DNA from: Paracoccaceae bacterium
Lineage (GTDB): Bacteria; Pseudomonadota; Alphaproteobacteria; Rhodobacterales; Rhodobacteraceae
NCBI GenBank assembly: GCA_017510335.1
Contig: JAFWNM010000039.1
Span: 41,383 to 105,382, forward strand
DNA: 64,000 bases
Direction: 5' to 3'
Under the pieces are notes generated by a model, which did not search any database, was not told the origin of the DNA, and saw only the letters and a list, made by a program, of their open reading frames with translations. Both the position numbers and the translations under genes were made by a program. This document shows positions 38,822-49,165 of this stretch, piece after piece. Position 1 is the stretch's first letter. Each line of letters opens with the position of its first letter.

Positions 38822-40702
38822 ATGCCTGACAGCCCCCCGCCAACGGAATTTTCCGACACATCACCGCGCGGTCATGCCTGCATTCAGTCTTATCTGAAAT
38901 CGCTGGACAATTCCCCCGGCGTCTACCGCATGCTGAACGAAAAATCCGAAGTGCTGTATGTCGGCAAGGCCAGAAGCCTGCGCCAGCGCGTGTCGAATTA
39001 TGCCCGTCCGTCCGGGCATTCCGCGCGCATTGCGCGGATGATTTCGGAAACCACCAGCATGATGTTTCTGACCACGCGCACAGAAACCGAAGCGCTGTTG
39101 CTGGAGCAAAACCTGATCAAGCAGTTGAAGCCGCGCTATAACGTGCTGCTGCGCGACGACAAAAGCTTTCCCTATATCCTGCTGCCCAAGGACCACGCCT
39201 TTCCGCAATTGCGCAAGCATCGCGGGCGGCGGTCGGTGAAGGGCAGTTATTTCGGCCCTTTCGCCAGCGCGGGCGCGGTCAATCGCACCCTCAACCAGTT
39301 GCAGCGCGTGTTCTTGCTGCGCAACTGCACCGATTCCGTGTTCCACAGCCGCACGCGGCCATGTTTGCTGTATCAGATCAAGCGCTGCAGCGCGCCTTGT
39401 GTGGGCTATGTGACCGAAGAGGACTATGCCGGGCTGGTGGCTGATGCCGAACGCTTTTTGTCGGGCAAAAGCACGCGCATTCAGGCGCAGCTGGCGCAGG
39501 ATATGCAAGCCGCATCTGACGGGATGGAATTTGAACGCGCCGCGGCCTTGCGCGACCGTATTCGCGCGCTGACCAATGTGCAGCAATCCCAGGGCGTGAA
39601 CCCGCGCGGCGTGACCGAAGCTGATGTGATTGCCGTCAACCTGGAGAAGGGCCAGGCCTGTGTGCAGGTGTTTTTCATTCGTGCCAATCAAAGCTGGGGT
39701 AACCGCGATTTTTACCCCGCCACAGGTGCGGGCGCGGAAGAACCCGAAATTCTGGAAGCCTTCCTGACGCAATTCTATGACGGCAAGGAACCCCCGCGCC
39801 TGCTGCTGCTGTCGCATGAATTGGAAAACGCCGATCTGGTGGCCGCCGCCCTGGCCGAACGCGCGGGGCGCAAGGTGGAACTGGCCGTGCCCCAGCGTGG
39901 CGAGAAGGCGGAACTGGTTGAAAACGCGCTGCGCAACGCGCGCGAAAGTCTGGCCATGCGCATGGCGTCCACTGCCGCGCAGGGCCGGTTGCTGGACGGG
40001 CTGGCCGACGCCTTCGGGCTGGACGGCCCGCCCGACCGGGTGGAGGTGTATGACAACAGCCATATTCAGGGCACCGACGCTGTGGGCGCCATGATTGTGG
40101 CAGGCCGTGACGGGTTTATCAAAAGCCAGTATCGCAAGTTCAACATTCGCGGTGACAGCCTGACACCGGGCGACGATTTCGGCATGATGAAAGAAGTTCT
40201 GACCCGCCGCTTCCAGCGCCTGCTGAAGGAAGACCCCGACCGTCAGGGCGACACATGGCCCGATCTGCTGCTGATTGACGGCGGCGCGGGCCAGGTCAGC
40301 GTGGTGGCCGAAATCATGGCCGATCTGGGGGTGGATGACATTCCGGTTGTGGGGGTGGCCAAGGGCATTGACCGCGATGCGGGCAAGGAAGAATTCCACC
40401 GCCCCGGTGCGCGCCCCTTCGCGCTGCGCCACAATGACCCGGTGCTGTATTTCGTCCAGCGCCTGCGCGACGAAGCCCACCGTTTCGCCATTGGCACGCA
40501 TCGCGCGAAGCGCGCAAAAGCCGTCAGCGCATCGCCGCTGGATGATATTCCGGGCGTGGGCGCAGGGCGCAAGCGCGCGCTGCTGGCGCATTTCGGGTCG
40601 GCCAAGGCGGTGGCACGCGCAGGCCTGTCGGATTTGCAGGCAGTGGGCGGCATATCGGAAACACTGGCGCAGGTCATTCATGACCATCTGAACGCAAGGT
40701 AG
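38822..40702 (+). CDS. uvrC: Excinuclease ABC subunit UvrC
   Basis: Makes both incisions in nucleotide excision repair. ATG 38822 gives 626 residues. Domains in order: GIY-YIG nuclease ([22 protein letters not shown]), a cysteine cluster ([13 protein letters not shown]), UVR/UvrB-binding motif (about residues 222-257), RNase-H-like nuclease ([18 protein letters not shown]), and a C-terminal helix-hairpin-helix pair ([18 protein letters not shown]). Followed six bases later by the sirtuin gene. Confidence 0.97.
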   Translation: MPDSPPPTEFSDTSPRGHACIQSYLKSLDNSPGVYRMLNEKSEVLYVGKARSLRQRVSNYARPSGHSARIARMISETTSMMFLTTRTETEALLLEQNLIKQLKPRYNVLLRDDKSFPYILLPKDHAFPQLRKHRGRRSVKGSYFGPFASAGAVNRTLNQLQRVFLLRNCTDSVFHSRTRPCLLYQIKRCSAPCVGYVTEEDYAGLVADAERFLSGKSTRIQAQLAQDMQAASDGMEFERAAALRDRIRALTNVQQSQGVNPRGVTEADVIAVNLEKGQACVQVFFIRANQSWGNRDFYPATGAGAEEPEILEAFLTQFYDGKEPPRLLLLSHELENADLVAAALAERAGRKVELAVPQRGEKAELVENALRNARESLAMRMASTAAQGRLLDGLADAFGLDGPPDRVEVYDNSHIQGTDAVGAMIVAGRDGFIKSQYRKFNIRGDSLTPGDDFGMMKEVLTRRFQRLLKEDPDRQGDTWPDLLLIDGGAGQVSVVAEIMADLGVDDIPVVGVAKGIDRDAGKEEFHRPGARPFALRHNDPVLYFVQRLRDEAHRFAIGTHRAKRAKAVSASPLDDIPGVGAGRKRALLAHFGSAKAVARAGLSDLQAVGGISETLAQVIHDHLNAR

Positions 40703-40708
40703 ACGGCC

Positions 40709-41410
40709 ATGCAGAATATCGTCATTTTAACCGGCGCGGGCCTGTCTGCCGAAAGCGGGCTGGGCACATTCCGTGATCAGCACGGGCTGTGGACCAAATA
40801 TGACCTGAATGATGTGGCCACGCCCGAAGGGTTCGCGCGCAACCCCGCGCTTGTGCATGACTTCTACAATGCGCGGCGCGCCAATTGTCTGGGGGCCAGC
40901 CCGAACGCGGCGCATGCAGCGCTGGCCCGCCTGCAACGCGCGGCCCCCGACCGCGTGTGTCTGGTGACGCAAAATGTCGATGACCTGCTGGAACGCGCGG
41001 GCGCTGTGGATGTGGTGCATATGCACGGGCAGTTGAACCGCGCGCTATGTGCGGATTGCGGCCACAGATGGGACGCGCCGCAGGTGATGGCCCCGTCCGC
41101 CCCCTGCCCCGCCTGCGCGCGTGCCGCGACGCGCCCGGACATCGTGTGGTTCGGGGAATACCCCTATCATTTGGACCGGATCGACCGCGCGCTAATGCGG
41201 GCCGATCTGTTTGTGGCGATCGGCACATCGGGCAATGTCTATCCGGCGGCGGGATTTGTGCAACAAGCCGCCGCTGCGGGGGCTGCCACGCTGGAACTGA
41301 ACCTTGAAGCCTCGGCCACGGCGGCGCTGTTCGAGGACACGCGCCTTGGCCCGGCAAGCCAGATTGTGCCCGCCTGGGTCGCGGAGGTTCTGGCGCATTG
41401 GGGCGGGTAG
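40709..41410 (+). CDS. cobB: NAD-dependent protein deacylase (sirtuin, CobB type)
   Basis: 233-residue class III (SIRT5-like) sirtuin. NAD-binding GAGLSAESGLGTFRDQHGLW, TQNVDDLLERAG and catalytic His in HMHGQL. Zinc cysteines CADCG and CPAC. Tyr53 and Arg56 in FYNARR are the pair that binds succinyl or malonyl groups, so it probably removes acidic acyl marks as well as acetyl. It is six bases from uvrC. Confidence 0.93.
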   Translation: MQNIVILTGAGLSAESGLGTFRDQHGLWTKYDLNDVATPEGFARNPALVHDFYNARRANCLGASPNAAHAALARLQRAAPDRVCLVTQNVDDLLERAGAVDVVHMHGQLNRALCADCGHRWDAPQVMAPSAPCPACARAATRPDIVWFGEYPYHLDRIDRALMRADLFVAIGTSGNVYPAAGFVQQAAAAGAATLELNLEASATAALFEDTRLGPASQIVPAWVAEVLAHWGG

Positions 41411-41712
41411 CGCCTGCACGTTTGGCCTGACGCGAAGGTTGGGGCTTGGATAAAGCCCGCGCCATCGGTGGGCCGGGGTCTGCCGATCCGACACTCTTAG
41501 AATGCACTTTATTCCTGACTTCAAAGGCTTGGCACACCTTCAGGTCATCGGCAGGCCGCAGGACGGCCCGCCGATGGCGCGGCGGCCTGCGGCCTTGGCT
41601 CCGCGCCTTGGAAAGTTTCCAAGGTCCACAACAGGCCAGCTTCCCCCGCATATGCCCCCTACGCAACCTTCCCGCCCTTGCGCGCCCGCGCGAAGCAAGG
41701 CAGTGTCACGCC
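41411..41712. other. 302-base gene-free region with two strong palindromes
   Basis: No gene seen. GGCCGCAGG (41554-41562) pairs with CCTGCGGCC (41586-41594), and CCTTGGAAAGTTTCCAAGG at 41606-41624 is a perfect palindrome around one base. They lie 90-160 bases upstream of the YhaO-like gene. Confidence 0.55.
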
Positions 41713-42933
41713 ATGGCGTTTCGTTTCATTCATACCGCTGACCTGCATCTGGACAGCCCCCTGCGTTCGCTGGCGCTGCGCGATCCTGACCTTGCCGGTC
41801 TGGTCGGCGGGGCCACGCGCCTGGCGCTGCGCAATATCATCGATCTGTGCCTGTCCGAGCGCGTGGACGCCCTGCTGATTGCAGGTGATCTGTATGACGG
41901 GTCGCAAACCAGCATGAAAACAGCGCGGTTTCTGGCCTCCGAACTGGCGCGGCTGAATGAAGCGGGCATTCGCGCCTTCATCATCCGGGGCAATCATGAT
42001 GCCGAAAGCCGCATAACCCGCGAACTGACCCTGCCGCCCTGCGTGCACCTGTTTGACGGGCGCGCAGGTGTGGAACTGATGGAGCACGGACCCCAACGCA
42101 TTGCCCTGCACGGGCTAAGTTTCCGCGAACCCAAAGCACCTGAAAGCCTGCTGCCCAAATACCGCCCGCCCGTTGAGGATGCCGTGAACATCGGGCTGAT
42201 GCATACATCCCTGAACGGGGCGGCAGGGCATGACCCTTATGCCCCTTGCGCGCTGTCCGATCTGCAGGCAAGCGGGTTTGATTACTGGGCATTGGGGCAT
42301 ATCCACAAACGCGCCGTGTATCAGGGCGCGGCCTGTGTTGTTATGGCGGGCATTCCACAGGGGCGCGACATTGGCGAAGCGGACGGCGGGTCTGTCACGC
42401 TGGTTACGCTGGGTGATGGCGGTGCCCTGCATCTGGAAGAACGCAGCGTCGCGCTGGCGTCCTTCTGCCCTGTCACTGTGGATGTCACGGGGCTGGATGA
42501 CTGGAACGGCCTGCTGGCCACCATGCGCACCGCGCTGGAACACGCCAACCGGCGCGCGCCCCATCTGGTGGCCCGCCTGCGCCTGACCGGGGCCACGCCC
42601 CTTGCCCAGCGCCTGTTGCGCGACCAGGACCTTGCCCTTGCCGAGGCGCAGGAACTGGCGCGCGGCATGGACCGGACATGGGTGGGAAAACTGGTGCTGG
42701 ATCTGGGCAACACAACATCTGTCACGGGCGAACTTGCGCAGCTTGCCGCACTGATTGACGACGGGTTTCGCCAGTCCGACAGTTTCACCACCGCACTGGA
42801 GGAGATGCGCGCCACATTGCAAGCCGCGCTGCCGCCCGACCCTGCCTTGCGCGCGCAGTTCGACCATATGGACCCAGCCATGATTGATGACGGTCTGGCG
42901 CAGGTTCTGGCCCGGCTGGGGGGCACGCGCTGA
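41713..42933 (+). CDS. DNA repair exonuclease of the SbcD/YhaO type
   Basis: 406-residue metallophosphoesterase. Active-site motifs: TADLHLDSPL, AGDLYDG, IIRGNHDAES, and GHIHKR, as in Mre11/SbcD. The ATPase partner starts at the next gene, with TGATG stop/start overlap, so the two are made together and likely form a SbcCD/Mre11-Rad50-like complex. YhaO is the closest family by its partner type (YhaN) and domain layout. Role in DNA end processing is inferred. Confidence 0.88.
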   Translation: MAFRFIHTADLHLDSPLRSLALRDPDLAGLVGGATRLALRNIIDLCLSERVDALLIAGDLYDGSQTSMKTARFLASELARLNEAGIRAFIIRGNHDAESRITRELTLPPCVHLFDGRAGVELMEHGPQRIALHGLSFREPKAPESLLPKYRPPVEDAVNIGLMHTSLNGAAGHDPYAPCALSDLQASGFDYWALGHIHKRAVYQGAACVVMAGIPQGRDIGEADGGSVTLVTLGDGGALHLEERSVALASFCPVTVDVTGLDDWNGLLATMRTALEHANRRAPHLVARLRLTGATPLAQRLLRDQDLALAEAQELARGMDRTWVGKLVLDLGNTTSVTGELAQLAALIDDGFRQSDSFTTALEEMRATLQAALPPDPALRAQFDHMDPAMIDDGLAQVLARLGGTR

Positions 42934-45900
42934 TGCGGCTGGACGCCTTGGGCCTGACCGCTTACGGCCATTTCACCAATGCAACCCTGTCCTTGCCTGC
43001 ACCCGCGCAGGGCGCGCCGGATCTGCATATCGTCTTCGGCCCGAACGAGGCGGGCAAGTCCACTTTGCTGCAGGCTTGGCTGGACCTGCTGTTCGGGTTT
43101 CCCAACCAGACGCCGTTTGATTTCCTGCATGAAAAGCGCGCCTTGCGCGTGCAGGCCAGTTTGCGCGACCCGTCGGGAACGCCCCATGCGCTGGCGCGGA
43201 TCAAGGGCAATGTAAAGACATTGCTGAATGCCACGACCGACCAGCCGGTGGCCGAGTCCGTTCTTGCCGCGTTGCTGGGCGGGCTGGACCGCGCCAGTTA
43301 CACAACCATGTTTTCATTGGACGATGCCACGCTGGTCAAAGGCGGCGACAGCATTCTGGCCAGCGAAGGCGATCTGGGACAGCTGCTGTTTCAGGCCACG
43401 GCAGGGCTGGCCGAACTGGGCGAACGGTTGCGCGAATTGCGCGCGCAAAATGACACGTGGTTCCGCCCCCGCGCCCGCACAACACAGCTTCACGCCCATA
43501 AGGACCGCCTCAAACACCTGGCCGAGGCGCGCAAGGCGGTTGATCTGCAGGTCGGCGCGTGGCGCAAGTTATGCGACGATGTGCAAACGGCCGAACTGGC
43601 CTATCAACGCGCCCTGACAGCGCGGGCGCAAACGCAATCGCAACATGACAGGCTGGACCGCGACCTGAACGCGCTGCCTGTTCTGGCGCGACTGCAGCGC
43701 GAGGAACAGATACTGGCCCATCTGCCCACCCCCGCGCCCTTGCCTGCGGATTGGGCGGCCAACCTGGCGCATTGGCAGCACGAACGCACCAGCCTTGCTG
43801 CGCTGACACCGCAAGCGCAGGCCATGCTGGAAGATGCGCAACAAAAGCTTGAAGCGCTTGACCCCGATTTGGCCGCGCTGCGCCATGTGCCCGAACTGGA
43901 CAACCTGCAAGCCCGCTTTGGCGCGATCGTCAAGGAACAGGATGATCTGCCCAAACGCATCGCGCAGCGTGACAACCTGCAGGCCCGGATTGCGCAGGTG
44001 ATTGCTGATCTGGGGCTGGATATCCGGCCACAGGACGCAACGCCCCTTTCTGTGCCCGCTCTGGACACGCTGGCCGCGCTGATCGAACAGGATGCCGACC
44101 TGACCCGCCGCGCCCGGAACGCCGCGCAGGAACTGGCGCAGGCCCGCGACACCCTTGCCGAGCTGGCAGACGGGGACAAGGATACCCAGCCCCCAGCGGA
44201 CCCGACGCAGGCGCAGGCGCATTTGAAGGCACTTTTGCCCGATCTGCGCGCCAAGGCCCCCGAGCGCACCTATACAGAGGCGAAAGCCGCATGGCATGGC
44301 GCGCGCGTGGTGTGCGAACAGGCCATATGCGCCCTGTCACCGTGGCACGGCACTATGGACATGCTGCGCGGCCTTGACCTGCCATCAGCGGGGCACCTGC
44401 GCACCCTAGAGGCGCAGATTGCCCAAGCCGAAAGCACAGCGCGCCTGGCAGATGCGGAAACAAACCGCCTGCGCAGCCTTGTGGCACGCGCACAAGGGGG
44501 GCTGGGCGATCATCGCGTGCCAACGGCCAGCGCCTTGGCAGATGCACGCGCAGCGCGCGACCGGCTATGGGCAGCGCATCGCGGCCGCATGGACGACACA
44601 TCTGCCGCCGAATTCGCAAGCGCCATGACCGCGCATGACGCGATCTGCGCGCAGATGATCGACGCCGCGCGCATGGCGGAACGTCTGGAACAGCTGCGCA
44701 GCGATCAGGCCGAACTGGTCCAGGCGCAAGACCATAAAACCCGCGCTGACGGGGTATTGGCGAACCTGAAGGAACAGGTTGCAGCGCTATGGGGCCGCGT
44801 TCTGCCTGCGGGCATTGCAGCGGGGCGGTCCCTTGCCGACCTGCTGGCATGGCTGGACCTGCGCCAGACGGCGCTGCAAGCCTGCGCGGCCCAAGCGCAG
44901 GCCCGCGCGCTGCTGGACGAACACACAGCCCTTCTGGCGCAAGCCTGCGCCACGCTGGCAACTGCGCTGCGCGCCTTGGGCCAGACACCGGCCAGCGACA
45001 CGGATTACACAGCCCTGTTCGCACAGGCCGAGGCCCTGAACGCCGATGCCGCACGTCTGGCCGAACGGCGCACGACGCTGGCGCGCGCAAGGGCTGATGT
45101 GACGCGCCGGCACAGCGCGCTGGAACAGGTGCACCATGCCCGCGCCGACTGGCAGACGCGCTGGACAGCGGCACTGGCGCAAACATGGATGGCGCCCACC
45201 CTGCCCGTTGTGCAAGTGCGCGCCGTTTTGAAAGCGCTGGAAGCACTGGCCCCCCTGCGCAGCGAAATGCGCGACCTGTCCCACCGCATTGACGCTATAC
45301 GCAAGGATGAACGGGGTTTTTGCGACCAGCTTGCCCTGCTGGCGCGCGATCTGGACATCGACCCCGAACCGGACCCGCGCGTGCTTTGGCCCCGACTGCG
45401 CGACAGGTTGCGCAGCGCACAGGACATGGCCGCCCAGCGCGCGCGCCTGATGGCAAGCCGCGACAAGGCCCAAGGGGAACTGGATGCGCTGATGCGGCGC
45501 AGTCAGGCACTTGATCAGGCAACCAAAATGCTGCGCGCGCGGTTCGCGCCCCTGTCGCTGGATGATATTGCAACAGAAATCGCCAAAATTACCCGCGCGA
45601 ATGACGCAAGCGCCCGACTGGCCGACACCCGCCACGAACTGAAACGCCACCTGCACAGCGAAGATCTTGACGCGGAAATCGCGCGTCTGGACAGGCTTGA
45701 CATACAGGCCGCCACAGTCGAACGCGACAGTCTGGCGGCAACGCTGAAGGCACAAGATCAGGTGTTGCGCGAAACCTATGCCCAACTGGCCAGCGCCCAA
45801 AAGGACCTGGACAGCGTGGGGCTGGATGATGCCGCCGCCCGCCTGGAGGAGGAGCGCCAGACCCTGATCCTGCAAATCCAGGAAGAAGCGCGCGAATATC

Positions 45901-46373
45901 TGGGCCGGCAGGCAGGTATTCTGGCCGTCGAACAGGCGCTGCGGCGCTACCGCGACACGCACAGGTCCAGCATGATGGACCGCGCAGGACACGCGTTTGC
46001 AACACTGACATGCGGTGCCTATACGGGCCTGAGCACCCGCCCGGACGGGGCACGCGAACTGCTGATTGCACAAGATGCGCGCGGCGCGTCAAAACCCGTG
46101 GACACCTTGTCCAAGGGCACCAGTTTCCAGCTATATCTGGCGCTGCGGATTGCGGGCTATCTGGAACTTGCCGACCAGCGCCCGATGGTGCCTTTCATTG
46201 CCGATGACATCATGGAAAGCTTTGATGACGCGCGTTCCCATGCCACTTTCGGGCTGTTGGGCCAGATGGCGCGCAAGGGGCAGGTCATTTACCTGACCCA
46301 TCATGCACATCTGTGCGACATCGCGCTGCGTGCCTGCCCGGACGCGCAAATACACGACATGCGCAACCTGTAG
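42933..46373 (+). CDS. SbcC/Rad50-like (YhaN-type) AAA ATPase with long coiled coil
   Basis: 1146 residues, starting in the stop codon of the upstream nuclease. Walker A GPNEAGKST is at residues 36-44; the Walker B PMVPFIADDIMESFDD lies near residue 1090, so ATPase halves are at the two ends. Between them is a long Ala/Leu/Gln/Glu/Arg-rich coiled coil (about 170-1000), as in Rad50. The C-terminal signature LSKGTSFQLYLALRIAG replaces the SbcC LSGGE form and identifies YhaN. No zinc-hook CxxC is obvious. Confidence 0.9.
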   Translation: MRLDALGLTAYGHFTNATLSLPAPAQGAPDLHIVFGPNEAGKSTLLQAWLDLLFGFPNQTPFDFLHEKRALRVQASLRDPSGTPHALARIKGNVKTLLNATTDQPVAESVLAALLGGLDRASYTTMFSLDDATLVKGGDSILASEGDLGQLLFQATAGLAELGERLRELRAQNDTWFRPRARTTQLHAHKDRLKHLAEARKAVDLQVGAWRKLCDDVQTAELAYQRALTARAQTQSQHDRLDRDLNALPVLARLQREEQILAHLPTPAPLPADWAANLAHWQHERTSLAALTPQAQAMLEDAQQKLEALDPDLAALRHVPELDNLQARFGAIVKEQDDLPKRIAQRDNLQARIAQVIADLGLDIRPQDATPLSVPALDTLAALIEQDADLTRRARNAAQELAQARDTLAELADGDKDTQPPADPTQAQAHLKALLPDLRAKAPERTYTEAKAAWHGARVVCEQAICALSPWHGTMDMLRGLDLPSAGHLRTLEAQIAQAESTARLADAETNRLRSLVARAQGGLGDHRVPTASALADARAARDRLWAAHRGRMDDTSAAEFASAMTAHDAICAQMIDAARMAERLEQLRSDQAELVQAQDHKTRADGVLANLKEQVAALWGRVLPAGIAAGRSLADLLAWLDLRQTALQACAAQAQARALLDEHTALLAQACATLATALRALGQTPASDTDYTALFAQAEALNADAARLAERRTTLARARADVTRRHSALEQVHHARADWQTRWTAALAQTWMAPTLPVVQVRAVLKALEALAPLRSEMRDLSHRIDAIRKDERGFCDQLALLARDLDIDPEPDPRVLWPRLRDRLRSAQDMAAQRARLMASRDKAQGELDALMRRSQALDQATKMLRARFAPLSLDDIATEIAKITRANDASARLADTRHELKRHLHSEDLDAEIARLDRLDIQAATVERDSLAATLKAQDQVLRETYAQLASAQKDLDSVGLDDAAARLEEERQTLILQIQEEAREYLGRQAGILAVEQALRRYRDTHRSSMMDRAGHAFATLTCGAYTGLSTRPDGARELLIAQDARGASKPVDTLSKGTSFQLYLALRIAGYLELADQRPMVPFIADDIMESFDDARSHATFGLLGQMARKGQVIYLTHHAHLCDIALRACPDAQIHDMRNL

Positions 46374-46387
46374 AAACGCAGGCGCCG

Positions 46388-47566
46388 CTACAGCAGCAGG
46401 CGGGGGCTGTCGCCCATGTCCAGTCCTGCAAACACATGCCGTTCGATGGTGGACACAGGCAAGCCGAACAGATCGCGCATCGCCCATGCCGGATAGGCCC
46501 GAATATCTGACAGGGGCATCAGGTCGCGCCCTGCATACAGGTCTTGATCCGACACCCCCGGCCAGCCCCCGATCGCGCGCCCACCCCGCAAGCCGCCCCC
46601 GGCCAGCAACAATGCGCCCCCTGTCCCGTGGTCGGTGCCGCGCGCGCCGTTTTCGCGCGCTGTGCGCCCGAATTCGGTCATGGCCATGACGATGGTATCC
46701 CCCCAGGCGCGGCCCAACCCGTCCCGCAGCGCCACTATGGCGTCCTGCAGCCGCCCCAATGCGGGCAGAAGTGCGCGGTGCTGGTCGCGGTGGGTGTCCC
46801 AGCCGGTCAGCGAAAAGCTGGCAATGCGGGCATCGTCCAGCAACTGGCGCGCGATATAGGTGCCAAGCCCTGCAGCGTCACCTGCTGCGGGCATGTCGTC
46901 ATCATCTGCCTGACCGGGGGCTGTCATTTCCAGCGCAATCCGGCCAGCTTCTGCAAACAGCGGGTCGTTCTGGAACAGATAGGACAGAAGCAGGCGGTTT
47001 TGCGGGCTAAGGTCCAGATCGGTGCCCGGCGACCATTGCGTGACAGCCGCCTGCCCTTCCAGGATCAGCATGCGTTCGCGCCCCAACGCGAAAGCCGTGC
47101 GCGCCTGTGCGCCGGGCAGTTGCGCGACCAGACGGTTCAGCCAGCCATCGCGCTGCAACGCGGGGGGCAATGTGCCTGCAGTTCCCGCTTCCAGATGGTC
47201 CTGACCGTCAAAATGGCTGCGCTGGTCGCGGTACAGTGTTGATGTTGCAGGCACGAAAGCCATTTCGCCCGCCTGCCACAAGGGCATCAGCCCCGACAGC
47301 GCCGGATGCAGCGCAAAGAAATTATCCAGCGCCAGTGGCGGGTTTTCCTGCGCCAGATGCGGGCGCAGCGTGGCCAGATGGCGGTCCCCCACGGGGCGGA
47401 ACACATCCAGCCCGTCCATGGCGCCGCGCAAAACGATGACAACAAGTCGCCGGTCACCGGGTAACGCGGCAAAACTTACCGGCGTCAACAGCGGGCTTGC
47501 CGCCGCAGAACAGCCCAGCGCCAGCGTGCGGGCCAGAAGCTGGCGGCGGTTCAAGCGATAGGCCAT
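46388..47566 (-). CDS. DUF1501 exported protein (sulfatase-like fold family)
   Basis: 392 residues with a Tat-like signal (LNRRQLLARTLALGCSAAA). The sequence RRLVVIVLRGAMDGLDVFRPVGD and the C-terminal TDHGTGGALLLAGGGLRGG are hallmarks of DUF1501, which belongs to the alkaline-phosphatase-like superfamily. It is paired with a DUF1800 gene upstream, 17 bases away. The function of such pairs is not established. Confidence 0.88.
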   Translation of the reverse strand: MAYRLNRRQLLARTLALGCSAAASPLLTPVSFAALPGDRRLVVIVLRGAMDGLDVFRPVGDRHLATLRPHLAQENPPLALDNFFALHPALSGLMPLWQAGEMAFVPATSTLYRDQRSHFDGQDHLEAGTAGTLPPALQRDGWLNRLVAQLPGAQARTAFALGRERMLILEGQAAVTQWSPGTDLDLSPQNRLLLSYLFQNDPLFAEAGRIALEMTAPGQADDDDMPAAGDAAGLGTYIARQLLDDARIASFSLTGWDTHRDQHRALLPALGRLQDAIVALRDGLGRAWGDTIVMAMTEFGRTARENGARGTDHGTGGALLLAGGGLRGGRAIGGWPGVSDQDLYAGRDLMPLSDIRAYPAWAMRDLFGLPVSTIERHVFAGLDMGDSPRLLL

Positions 47567-47582
47567 GGCGTGCCCCCTGTTG

Positions 47583-48944
47583 TCATCTGCGGTTAAACTC
47601 GGGCGAGGCCAGAATTACCGCAAGGCCCTGTGTGCGGGTTTCGGCCCCTTGGGCGGCACGGCGCAGCGCGTCCGATGCCGCATCGCCAAGCGCCACATCC
47701 ACAAATGCGCGCGGATCAGGCCCGTCCGGCCAGCGCTGCACCAGCGCCATGACCCAGCCGATACGCGCCGCCAACGCCTGCGGGGTCACCCAATAGGCAG
47801 CGCTGTCATCATGTCCTGCCGGGCTGGGCACAGTTTCAAACGCTTCGCCCATATCCTGCAGCGGCTCGGCCAGGTCCAGCCGTGTGCGCCGTGATGGCAG
47901 CGCCAGAAACGCATCGCGCGGGACATTCAGCGCCCGCAGGGCGGCGGCCATCAAATCCACCGGCGCGCGCGTTTTGGCCATGGGGTTTTCCCAAGCAGCG
48001 GGGTGTTCGAGTAGCGCGCGATAGGTCACCATCAGATCGCCCCCGCTTTGGGTGAACGCAGCGGCGATATGCGCAACAAGGGGCGGGTCGGGGTCATCGG
48101 CCACAAAATGGCGCACCAGTTTGCGCGCGATATGAAGGGCAGTTTCAGGGCGGCGGGCCAGATCATCCAGCACTTGGGTAATATGGTCCAGCCCTGCGCG
48201 GCGCGCGCCGTAGCGCGTGCCCAATACCTCTAGAATGCCCGGTTCGGCGATGCGCGGGTCAAACAGGAATTCGGTCTTGGGGGTTATGGTCACCCCTGTC
48301 AGCAGCATCGCGAACTGGCTGACATCTCCTTGGGTGAAATGCTGCGTATCCCCCAGGGTGTGCAGTTCAAGAACTTCCCGCGCAAGGTTTTCATTCACCC
48401 CCCGCCCTTGCCGCCGTCCAACAGCACTGTTTGGCCCCACGGACCGGAACTGGTCCAGATACACAAGCATTACCGGATGCAGCACTGCCGCGCGCAGCAT
48501 ATCGGAAAAGCGGGCCGTCACATGGGGCCTGATGGCTGCCTGAATATAGGCGCTGCGTGTGCGCTGCAACGCCCCGCCCATGCCCATGGCCGCAAAGTGG
48601 TTGGCCCAGAACCGCGTCAGGCGTTCATGAAAGCCGGTGCGCGCAAAAGCCAGTTCGGCAATGCTGGCGCGCAAATCCGTGAAACTGGCGTCGCGCAGGG
48701 ACTGATGCGCGCGCTCGAATTCGGTGCGGCGGGTGGGCGTGGCGTCTGATGCACGGCTGGCCTGCAACAAGGTTGCGCGCGTTTGCAGGCGCTTCAGGCG
48801 CGCAGCGAAGGGTTCAGGCGGAAATTGCGCGCGGGATTCGGCCATCAGGCTATCATGCAAGGCGCCAGCGTCTGCAGGCGCAGGCAGATGCGCGGCCAGA
48901 CCCGCGCCAAACCGGATTGCCGCTATCGTGGGAACCGATACCAT
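47583..48944 (-). CDS. DUF1800 protein
   Basis: 453 residues from ATG 48944 (AGGGCAGGA upstream). DUF1800 features: IAAIRFGAGL at the N-terminus, ARTGFHERLTRFWANHFA, NENLAREVLELHTLG, and ARKLVRHFVADDP. No signal peptide is seen, unlike many relatives. It is 16 bases upstream of the DUF1501 gene and co-transcribed with it. Function unknown. Confidence 0.86.
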   Translation of the reverse strand: MVSVPTIAAIRFGAGLAAHLPAPADAGALHDSLMAESRAQFPPEPFAARLKRLQTRATLLQASRASDATPTRRTEFERAHQSLRDASFTDLRASIAELAFARTGFHERLTRFWANHFAAMGMGGALQRTRSAYIQAAIRPHVTARFSDMLRAAVLHPVMLVYLDQFRSVGPNSAVGRRQGRGVNENLAREVLELHTLGDTQHFTQGDVSQFAMLLTGVTITPKTEFLFDPRIAEPGILEVLGTRYGARRAGLDHITQVLDDLARRPETALHIARKLVRHFVADDPDPPLVAHIAAAFTQSGGDLMVTYRALLEHPAAWENPMAKTRAPVDLMAAALRALNVPRDAFLALPSRRTRLDLAEPLQDMGEAFETVPSPAGHDDSAAYWVTPQALAARIGWVMALVQRWPDGPDPRAFVDVALGDAASDALRRAAQGAETRTQGLAVILASPEFNRR

Positions 48945-49165
48945 TCCTGCCCTATCTGCCAATCAGCACCTTGCCGTGTTCCGTGTCCACACCCTGCGCG
49001 CGCCATCAAGATATGCCAAGCCCGCGCATCAGACGCCGCGCCGCAGGCAATGTCCATCCTATTGACGATTTGTCAGACCCCCGCCACTTTGGTATGGCAA
49101 GCATATAAGACACGGGCCAACTGTCCAAGGCGGAAGGCACAGCGCGGAACCTGAAAGGACCAACC

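Noticed and set aside
38861-40687. A 608-codon open frame on the minus strand
   Set aside because: Fully antisense to uvrC, low-complexity composition; a shadow.
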